NCBI GenBank assembly: GCA_947624465.1
Contig: CANQKJ010000124.1
Coordinates: 1-6,441, forward strand
Source of the DNA: an uncultured Oscillospiraceae bacterium
GTDB lineage: Bacteria > Bacillota > Clostridia > Oscillospirales > Oscillospiraceae
Length of the DNA stretch: 6,441 bases
Direction: 5' to 3'
A program made the translations under genes and the position numbers. Below are positions 1-5,551 of this stretch, in pieces (the first letter of the stretch is position 1; each line of letters starts with the position of its first letter). A model generated the notes under the pieces. It searched no databases and was not told the DNA's origin. It saw nothing but the letters and a program-made list of their open reading frames with translations.

Positions 1-159
1 CTGTGGACGGTGGCGGTGGGGCTGATGCACCTGGACGAGACGCAGTTTACCCGGTTCGCCGCGGGGTCCATCTTTATCGCGGTGCCCATCGTGATCCTGT
101 ACTTCTGCCTGTCCGGGTTCCTGGTCACCGGCGTGACCGCCGGCGCCGCCAAGGAATGA
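1..159 (+). CDS. Carbohydrate ABC transporter permease, MalG type, C-terminal fragment
   Basis: Frame 1 is open from the window edge to a TGA at 157-159 and gives the last 52 residues of a membrane protein; the start lies outside the window. The fragment has a hydrophobic segment (about residues 24-42, key run FIAVPIVILYF) followed by the closing pattern GFLVTGVTAGAAKE. A final transmembrane helix, then a 'V.G.TAGA.K' tail, is the usual end of MalG-like inner-membrane permeases that import sugars with a binding protein, a MalF-like partner and an ATPase. The substrate cannot be read from this tail. The gene points toward the restriction operon and stops 223 bases before the hsdR stop codon, so the two units converge and are probably unrelated in function. 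The family call is from pattern recognition of the C-terminus only. Confidence 0.75.
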   Translation: MWTVAVGLMHLDETQFTRFAAGSIFIAVPIVILYFCLSGFLVTGVTAGAAKE

Positions 160-169
160 ACGGGCGGGG

Positions 170-203
170 AAAAGAAAAGCCGACGGCCTCCTGCAGGCCC
201 GTC
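170..203 (-). terminator. Possible intrinsic terminator, minus strand, next to the permease end
   Basis: Read on the minus strand, GAC-GGCC type arms (182-188 and 196-203, with one bulged base at 200) enclose a 7-base loop. They are followed by GGC and then TTTTCTTTT (complement of 170-178). The stem is only about 7 bp and the T tract is interrupted, so this is weaker than the hairpin at 314-355. It could serve as a back-up terminator for the hsd operon or be left over from a lost minus-strand gene ending at 202. On the plus strand no T tract follows the hairpin, so it does not look like the permease terminator. Confidence 0.4.
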
Positions 204-297
204 AGAGCAGTTGGGAATAGGCCTTGAAATCGATCCATAGCACCAAAATGGCATCAAAGTTTCGCTCCCCAGGCCGGAAGGTGCGCTCCAAAGGTTT
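202..297 (-). other. Short open stretch, possible eroded 3' end of a gene or dispersed repeat
   Basis: On the minus strand 31 sense codons run from just after a stop at 298-300 to a TGA at 202-204, with no ATG, GTG or TTG start that has a ribosome binding site. The predicted peptide ends ILVLWIDFKAYSQLL and reads more like protein than random sequence. The hairpin at 170-203 sits right at its stop, as expected for a gene end. It is too short and startless to call a gene. Most likely it is a remnant, or part of a repeat scattered in the genome; the assignment is tentative. Confidence 0.2.
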
Positions 298-313
298 TCA
301 AAGCAGCAGAGCC

Positions 314-355
314 AAAAAATTCTCCCATGACTTGAACAAGCCATGGGAGAATTTT
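314..355 (-). terminator. Rho-independent terminator of the hsd operon, probably bidirectional
   Basis: Perfect 14-bp inverted repeat: arms 316-329 (ends CTCCCATG) and 342-355 (begins CATGGGAG), with a 12-base loop that can pair further (CTT/AAG). Read on the minus strand, the stem starts 28 bases past the hsdR stop codon and is followed by six T residues (complement of 314-319), the classic intrinsic terminator layout. Read on the plus strand it ends in TTTT, so it could also stop transcripts from the converging permease gene. Confidence 0.85.
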
Positions 356-382
356 GGGATCGTTCATAGGACAAGGACTTTC

Positions 383-3300
383 TTATGCCGCCGCGTTGGC
401 GTTGATCCGGTCGATCACCGCCCGGATGCCCAGCCAGAGGGTCATGTCGGTGAACACCTCCGCCACGCTGCCCCGGTCGGTGAAGGGCGGCTCCTGCAAA
501 ACAGACAGGTCCTTCAAAACGCCGTTGTGGACGATGTACTCCACGATCTGGTTGACAAAATAGATCTGCCGGCTGTCCAGGCTGGCGTCGTTGAGGTACC
601 GGGCGAAGGCCTCTTTCGCGGCGTTCATGTCCATGCCCACGATCTCCCGGACGAATTCGCCCAGGGGTTTTCCGCCGTACTCTGCCTCGTAGTCCTGCCG
701 GGTGCCCACCTCGTTCCAGAGGATGCGCTCCAGGTCGGCCACGTCGTCCGGCGTCAGCGGGACGTTCCCCCGCAGCTTGGCGACGGCGGCCTCGTCCAGG
801 TGCTGCCGGAGATAGAACTCCGCCTTGGCCTTGTAGTTTTTCAGGTCGTCGTTTTCCAGGTCCGGCTCTTTCCACTCCATGGATAGGATCTCGTCGTCGA
901 AATCGGTGTCGTATCGGATGTGCTCGACGGGGATGTACTTGATGAGGTTCCGCAGATTTTCCCGAATGTACTCAAAGTCGCCGATGCCGGCGCTCTCTAC
1001 ATAGCCGGTGTGTATGATCTTCTGGAGCAGTTCCGACTGGGCCATGATCTCCGGGATGTTGGGGACCCCGGCGATGGCCCTGGCTTTTTTGATGAGGTCC
1101 TTCCGCGCTCTCGCGTATTGTTTCCCCGCCAGACAGGCCAGCTCGATGCCGTACAGCAACGCGTCGAACCGCACGGCCTTGGGGTCGTCGGGGTCGGGCA
1201 CGATCAGTGGGGCCAGCTCGTCCCTGATGCGGAGCGTGTCCTCATAGGTGAGGGCGGCGTAGTTCTCCGGGTCGGAGTACAGCTCCGCATACCTGAGATG
1301 CTGCCGCACGGCAAAGCTCTCCCGGTCCAGCTCCCGGACCTTCCGTACCATGTCGTCCACCAGGGACTGGCGGAACGCGGCCAGTTCCGGCGTCTGATAA
1401 GCCGGGTCCTGGAGCTTGTAGACGATCTGCGCTTTCAGGGTAAAGACGGCGCTCTGCACCGCCATCTGGTTGGCGGTGGGCTTGCCCTTATTCATGCGGA
1501 AGAACTCGAAGTTGCCGCAGAAGTCGAAGATGTAGAATTTGCTCTTGTCTTCCCCGTCTATCAGCCCCGGACACAGACGGGTGCCCCGGCCGATCATCTG
1601 CCAGAACTTGGCCCGGCTGAACACCTTCTTGAAGAACACCAGGTTCAGCACCTCCGGCACGTCGATGCCGGTGTCCAGCATATCCACCGAGATGGCGATC
1701 TGGGGCAGCTTTTTCGGGTCGGAGAACTCATCGATGGCGCTCTGGGCGTAGTTCAGATAGTTGTCGATGACCTGGGCATAGCCGGGCAGATGGGAGTATT
1801 CCTGATGGAACACCTCCAGGATCTTTTCCGCGTGGGCATGGTTCTTGGCGAAGATGATGGTCTTGCCGATCTTGCCGCCGTAGTCGATTTTCAGGCCGTT
1901 GTCCATGAGGACCCGGAGGACCTCCCGGATGGTGTCCCCGTTGAACAGCCACTCGTTCAGGGCGGAGGAGCTGATGCTGTCCGGCATCTCGCCGTCCCGG
2001 CTGAAGGTCTCCTCGTAGGCGGCCTTGTCCGCCTCGGACAGCTCGTCGTAGACGATGCCCTGCTCGATGAATTTCAGCCGCGTCTCCACTGACAGAAAGT
2101 CCACCAGATAGCCGTCCTTCACCGCCTGGGCCAGGTCGTAGCCGTAGGTGGGCACGCCGCTCTCCAGCTCGAAGATCTCGTAAGTATTCTTGTCGATCTC
2201 GTCCTTTGGGGTGGCGGTGAGGCCCACCAGGGGCGCGTCGAACCAGGTGAAGATGTCCTGATACTTGTTGTAGATGGAGCGGTGGGCCTCGTCGCAGATC
2301 ACCAGATCGAAGTGGCCGCAGGTGAACACCTTGCCCTCCTGGTCCCGGGCGGTGTCGATGCGGTTCATCATGGTCTGGTAGGTGGAGAACACGCAGTGGG
2401 CGTCGTCGCTGTCCCTCTCCTCGCACAGATTGGTGATGGACAGGTCGGGCAGCAGATTCACGAAGGCCCGCTTGGCCTGGGTGACCAGGGAGTTGCGGTC
2501 GGCCAGGAACAGGATGTTCCGCACCCAGCCGTGGTCCAGCAGCACCTTGCACAGGGCGGCGGCGGTGCGGGTCTTGCCCGAGCCGGTGGCCATGACCAGC
2601 AGGGCCTTCCGGCGGTTCTTCTCCCCGAAGGCGGCGCACACCGCCTTGACCGCCCCCTCCTGATACCAGCGCCCGGCGATGTGCCGGTCCACCATGACGT
2701 TTTTCAGGCTGGTGCGCATGGACTGGAGGTTGAACCACTTCTCCAGGTCCCGCTTGGACCAGATGGCGGCCACCTTCCGCTCGGGATAGCGCCCGTCGTC
2801 GATGCGGGTCTCGAAGCCGTTGGTGAGGAAGATCACCGGGCGGCGGCCGCTCTGCTTCTCCAGCAGGTCGGCGTAGAGCTTGGCCTGCTGGCGGCCCCGG
2901 CTCACGTCGGCGCAGGCCCGCTTGGCCTCCACCACCGCCAGGGGCCGGTGGGCGTCGTCATAGAGGACGTAGTCCGCGTAGCCCACCCCGCCCGCGTTGG
3001 GCATCCCGGGCAGCTCCACCTCGTTCAGCCAGTCCCGGCCCTCGGTCCAGCCGGCGTCCAGCAGCATGGCGTCGATGTAGATCTTCCGGGTGGCGTACTC
3101 GGACAGGTCCAGCGGCCTGGGGACGTAGTTCTGCCGCTGGGCCGCCCGGCGGGCGGTCAGCTCCTCCCGGAGCGCCGCGTTTTCCGCCATGAGCCTGTCC
3201 AGGTCCACGTCGGGCGCCGGGGCGGGAGGGGGCGCGGCCTGGGCGCGCACCAGCGCGGGGTCGAACTCCCCCGGTGTGTATGTAAAATCCTCGCCGCCGT

Positions 3301-3673
3301 AGCAGCAGGCCACGAAATCCAGATAGTAATACAGATTTTCCAGGCACAGCATGGCCTGTTCCCCGGTGATCTTCTTCCCCGTGTGGGCGGCGCTGTTGCC
3401 CAGCACCCGGATCAGCTTCATCCGCTCCCACAGGTCGGGGCCCACGATGTCCCGGAAGGTTTCGTTGTCCATCAGCGCGGCCAGCCGGTCGTCGTAGGGC
3501 TTGACCAGCTCTCCGTCCACCGAGTACATCCATTTCACGGCGCACTCCATCGCCCGGCGGCAGTTGAGGACGCAGGCCGCCGGGTCGATGTGCAGGATCT
3601 GCTCCGCGGCCGCCGCCGGGGCGGCGAAGGGGGAGAAGTCCGCGTTGGATTGGAGGAAGGAGAAGTTGGACAT
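383..3673 (-). CDS. hsdR: Type I restriction enzyme R subunit, EcoEI type, with N-terminal DUF4145
   Basis: A 1096-residue ATP-dependent translocase and endonuclease that acts with HsdM and HsdS to cut DNA lacking the host methyl mark. Residues 1-125 look like DUF4145 (key LIRVLGNSAAH, 87-97). A short charged helix rich in E, A and R lies at 155-181. The HsdR_N nuclease spans about 190-300, with D234 and E249-A-K251 as the PD-(D/E)xK residues. The SF2 motor has Walker A ATGSGKT (362-368), DEAH (461-464), LTATP (485-489), DTGIDVP (667-673) and QMIGRGTR (692-699). The remainder, about 740-1096, matches the EcoEI-type C-terminal domain that docks on the methyltransferase. The length is normal for this subtype and no frameshift is seen. 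The ATG at 3673 is preceded by AGGTGA seven bases upstream. It is the last gene of the operon, 51 bases after the TIR-like gene, and GC-rich like hsdM. Confidence 0.96.
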   Translation of the reverse strand: MSNFSFLQSNADFSPFAAPAAAAEQILHIDPAACVLNCRRAMECAVKWMYSVDGELVKPYDDRLAALMDNETFRDIVGPDLWERMKLIRVLGNSAAHTGKKITGEQAMLCLENLYYYLDFVACCYGGEDFTYTPGEFDPALVRAQAAPPPAPAPDVDLDRLMAENAALREELTARRAAQRQNYVPRPLDLSEYATRKIYIDAMLLDAGWTEGRDWLNEVELPGMPNAGGVGYADYVLYDDAHRPLAVVEAKRACADVSRGRQQAKLYADLLEKQSGRRPVIFLTNGFETRIDDGRYPERKVAAIWSKRDLEKWFNLQSMRTSLKNVMVDRHIAGRWYQEGAVKAVCAAFGEKNRRKALLVMATGSGKTRTAAALCKVLLDHGWVRNILFLADRNSLVTQAKRAFVNLLPDLSITNLCEERDSDDAHCVFSTYQTMMNRIDTARDQEGKVFTCGHFDLVICDEAHRSIYNKYQDIFTWFDAPLVGLTATPKDEIDKNTYEIFELESGVPTYGYDLAQAVKDGYLVDFLSVETRLKFIEQGIVYDELSEADKAAYEETFSRDGEMPDSISSSALNEWLFNGDTIREVLRVLMDNGLKIDYGGKIGKTIIFAKNHAHAEKILEVFHQEYSHLPGYAQVIDNYLNYAQSAIDEFSDPKKLPQIAISVDMLDTGIDVPEVLNLVFFKKVFSRAKFWQMIGRGTRLCPGLIDGEDKSKFYIFDFCGNFEFFRMNKGKPTANQMAVQSAVFTLKAQIVYKLQDPAYQTPELAAFRQSLVDDMVRKVRELDRESFAVRQHLRYAELYSDPENYAALTYEDTLRIRDELAPLIVPDPDDPKAVRFDALLYGIELACLAGKQYARARKDLIKKARAIAGVPNIPEIMAQSELLQKIIHTGYVESAGIGDFEYIRENLRNLIKYIPVEHIRYDTDFDDEILSMEWKEPDLENDDLKNYKAKAEFYLRQHLDEAAVAKLRGNVPLTPDDVADLERILWNEVGTRQDYEAEYGGKPLGEFVREIVGMDMNAAKEAFARYLNDASLDSRQIYFVNQIVEYIVHNGVLKDLSVLQEPPFTDRGSVAEVFTDMTLWLGIRAVIDRINANAAA

Positions 3674-3680
3674 GGAGGGG

Positions 3681-3686
3681 TCACCT
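3681..3686 (-). promoter_or_regulatory. Ribosome binding site of hsdR
   Basis: AGGTGA on the minus strand, seven bases before the ATG at 3673-3671. It fixes the hsdR start and shows that hsdR can be translated independently of the TIR-like gene, which ends 51 bases upstream. Confidence 0.8.
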
Positions 3687-3689
3687 GTT

Positions 3690-5548
3690 AGTTCTTTAAG
3701 TGGGATGTAGAAAAGTTTGCCGACTTATAATTTTGCTATATCTATACTATAGCCGTTTTTATTCATCTCTTTGACCAAATCAATAGTTGTTTCTTTTACA
3801 TCTGAAGTAAAAGGAATATAGATTAGCCCTTGAATATCGGAGGGTTTTTCCATATTGTCGATGTTTTTCAACAGAATTGCAACCTTTGATCTTCCGAGTC
3901 GAGATAACAGCATTCCCATTTCTAATACAACATTTTGTCGCACACGAAATTTCTTAGTTCCTTCGTTATCTTTAGAATAACCAATATCATCAGGAGTAGC
4001 TAGTACAATCCCAAATTGTGCTTTTGGAATATACTCTTCCAGCTTTTCGATAATGGTGTTTCCAGATGATTCGAGTTGGTCCAAAATTAATGGATTTAAA
4101 TCCCAACGGCGCAACATTGCTTCTAACTGCGTCCGGGCTACTTGGTCATGACCGTATACAACAAATACATTCCGAGTTTTAGGAACTTCACATGGATTAT
4201 TAATTATAGATTTAATCTCATCCGAGTTTTTCCCCTGGCATACAATTTTTCCGCTATCATATAAATTGATTATACAGCCATTTGAAACTCGTACAGTATC
4301 CGCATATCCATTTTTCATTCGTTCATCTGAAATAATAGTGTAACCTTTGGATTTAAGTAAATTAATGACAGCTGCTTTATCCATATTTTAGTTCTCTCCC
4401 ATTTTGATATTAGTTGCGAAATACTCCTGCATCAGCGCTTTTCTTATTGCTACCAGTTTATCCAATCCCTGCCTTACTGTCAACTTGCATTTTTCGACTT
4501 GGGCAAAAAAACTTGAAAACTGTTCTGATTTTTGAAAATCTGGTATTGGCACTTGTACAGCATCAAGCATATGACCTGTAATCTGATTTATGGTTGTTGT
4601 TGCTCCTGTTCTTATTTGCCGTCTGAAGGAGTCCATTTGAAAGTATGTCATTAGATAAGAATAGTATGGGCTTCGTATGATCATCATAAAAGCGCCAAAG
4701 CTCATAGGCTCATTTATGTCTCTTATCAGAGCGACCTTTCCAACAAGTTTAGCACTTCCGTTCCTTGAACACATTAAAATATCATTATCATGGACGAAAA
4801 ACTTATCTCGTATTTCGCAATTCACCCGAACAGTATCTCTGAAATCAAGCTGGCTGTTTTGGATATTACTGGACCTAAGGACAATTACCCCATTTTCTTG
4901 AACGTCCTCAGGTTTATATGTTAGACCATTATAATACTCTGCAATTTGTGAAAGTGAGGCAGTTTTAAACCCATAAGGATTGATAACCGGGTCCCCAAAC
5001 ATCTCCACGAACCGCGCTATAACCAACTCGTCCAGCTTGGCAAGCTGCTGTTTTCGCAGGGCGATGAGGTCGCTGATTTTATCCAATACAGTTATGATGC
5101 GCATTTGCTGCTCTATTGAAGGAATGGATATTTCCTTTTGCGATAGGGTGGCTTTATTTAGAGTTAATCCCATTACTGCCTTGTTAGTCCCTTCTGACCA
5201 ATCCATTCCAGTGAAGAGATAGTACAAATAGTTTGGGTCGATTTGGTACTTTCTCTTGTCAATGAACGCCATAATTGCTTCGTTTGTGTACATATCTTCC
5301 GCTGTAATGGCAGCTTTTCCAATAGTAAGCTTAAAACTCATAACAACAGTGTTCTTTGGAACGAGTTTTATACCACTCTTAATAATGCCTTCGTCTGATA
5401 TACATTCTTTTGTATCTACGATGTACTTATCTGCTTGGGTTAAATCACTTATTGAAATCCATTTATGGTTTCCATTCCAAAAGGACAGTTCATTCCTTGA
5501 CGGTGTTTTCCCCATCTGGAGATCAAAGGCTTCACAAAGTTTTACTTT
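3690..5548. other. AT-rich block inside a GC-rich operon, with a GC-richer hsdS core
   Basis: Hand counts give 20/60 G+C at 4201-4260 (TIR-like gene) and 23/60 at 5281-5340 (first half of hsdS), against 40/60 at 5881-5940 (hsdM). The right border falls almost exactly at the first codons of hsdS; the left border falls in the spacer before hsdR. Inside the block, 4981-5080 rises to 54/100 and encodes the HsdS central conserved helix and the MFGDP turn. The pattern marks the two recognition domains and the TIR-like gene as compositionally foreign relative to hsdM and hsdR. Borders are judged by eye and good to a few tens of bases. Confidence 0.8.
3725..4384 (-). CDS. TIR-like (PF10137/CAP12-type) predicted nucleotide-binding protein
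   Basis: A 219-residue soluble protein with no signal peptide or membrane segment. Residues 1-65 form a small alpha/beta domain with the pattern INLYDSGKIVCQGK (39-52). Residues 72-192 match the TIR-like family of predicted nucleotide-binding proteins: VFVVYGHD (73-80, first strand), LDQLESSGNTIIEKLEEY (101-118, BB-loop region and helix), VLATPDDIGY (127-136), RQNVVLEMG (149-157), KVAILLK (167-173) and PSDIQGLIYIPF (181-192). By strand and helix order, E155 is the best candidate for the catalytic glutamate of TIR NAD-cleaving enzymes; activity is inferred, not shown. Relatives occur as effectors in CBASS and Pycsar defence and as free-standing genes beside restriction systems. The ATG lies three bases after the hsdS stop, with a modest GGGAG 11 bases upstream, so it is co-transcribed with hsdS. 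It is AT-rich, unlike hsdR. The family call is confident; the biological role is not. Confidence 0.88.
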   Translation of the reverse strand: MDKAAVINLLKSKGYTIISDERMKNGYADTVRVSNGCIINLYDSGKIVCQGKNSDEIKSIINNPCEVPKTRNVFVVYGHDQVARTQLEAMLRRWDLNPLILDQLESSGNTIIEKLEEYIPKAQFGIVLATPDDIGYSKDNEGTKKFRVRQNVVLEMGMLLSRLGRSKVAILLKNIDNMEKPSDIQGLIYIPFTSDVKETTIDLVKEMNKNGYSIDIAKL

Positions 5549-5551
5549 CAC
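4388..5551 (-). CDS. hsdS: Type I restriction-modification specificity subunit (S)
   Basis: A 387-residue subunit that reads the bipartite target sequence for both methylation and cleavage. The start is GTG at 5551-5549, overlapping the hsdM TGA by four bases (GTGA) and preceded by GGAGG at the right distance; the frame stays open far upstream only because it shadows hsdM. First target-recognition domain: about residues 1-143, ending KEISIPS. Central conserved helix: about 147-186, with EQQMRIITVLDKI and LAKLDELVIARFVEMFGDP. Second target-recognition domain: about 192-338, ending VQVPIPDF. The closing helix (342-378, key QGLDKLVAIRKALMQEYF) is a pseudo-repeat of the central one, as expected for the circular HsdS fold. 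Both recognition domains are AT-rich and the central helix is GC-richer, a mosaic typical of domain exchange. The target sequence cannot be predicted from this reading. Confidence 0.95.
   Translation of the reverse strand: MKVKLCEAFDLQMGKTPSRNELSFWNGNHKWISISDLTQADKYIVDTKECISDEGIIKSGIKLVPKNTVVMSFKLTIGKAAITAEDMYTNEAIMAFIDKRKYQIDPNYLYYLFTGMDWSEGTNKAVMGLTLNKATLSQKEISIPSIEQQMRIITVLDKISDLIALRKQQLAKLDELVIARFVEMFGDPVINPYGFKTASLSQIAEYYNGLTYKPEDVQENGVIVLRSSNIQNSQLDFRDTVRVNCEIRDKFFVHDNDILMCSRNGSAKLVGKVALIRDINEPMSFGAFMMIIRSPYYSYLMTYFQMDSFRRQIRTGATTTINQITGHMLDAVQVPIPDFQKSEQFSSFFAQVEKCKLTVRQGLDKLVAIRKALMQEYFATNIKMGEN

Noticed and set aside
224..886. Plus-strand open frame of 220 codons spanning the terminator and the 3' end of hsdR
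   Set aside because: It runs through the strong hairpin at 314-355 and then antisense to hsdR, with no recognisable protein pattern.
1728..3545. Minus-strand open frames of 336 and 195 codons inside hsdR
   Set aside because: Frame-shifted shadows of hsdR with strongly biased R, G and P composition; the hsdR frame is continuous and accounts for the region.
920..3691. Long plus-strand open frames of 390 and 469 codons (920-2092, 2282-3691)
   Set aside because: They lie wholly or almost wholly antisense to hsdR, are rich in V, H, G, L and Q as expected for the mirror of a GC-rich gene, and show no recognisable domain. hsdR itself has all expected motifs.
3738..3778. Internal promoter for hsdR in the AT-rich end of the TIR-like gene (TTGGTC and TATAGT or TATAGA on the minus strand)
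   Set aside because: The spacing between the elements is 21 to 25 bases instead of about 17, and TA-rich matches are expected by chance in AT-rich coding sequence.
3674..5548. Inverted or silent hsdS copies, recombinase genes or inversion repeats for phase variation
   Set aside because: Only one complete hsdS is present and I saw no long inverted repeats or integrase in the window; such parts could lie outside it.
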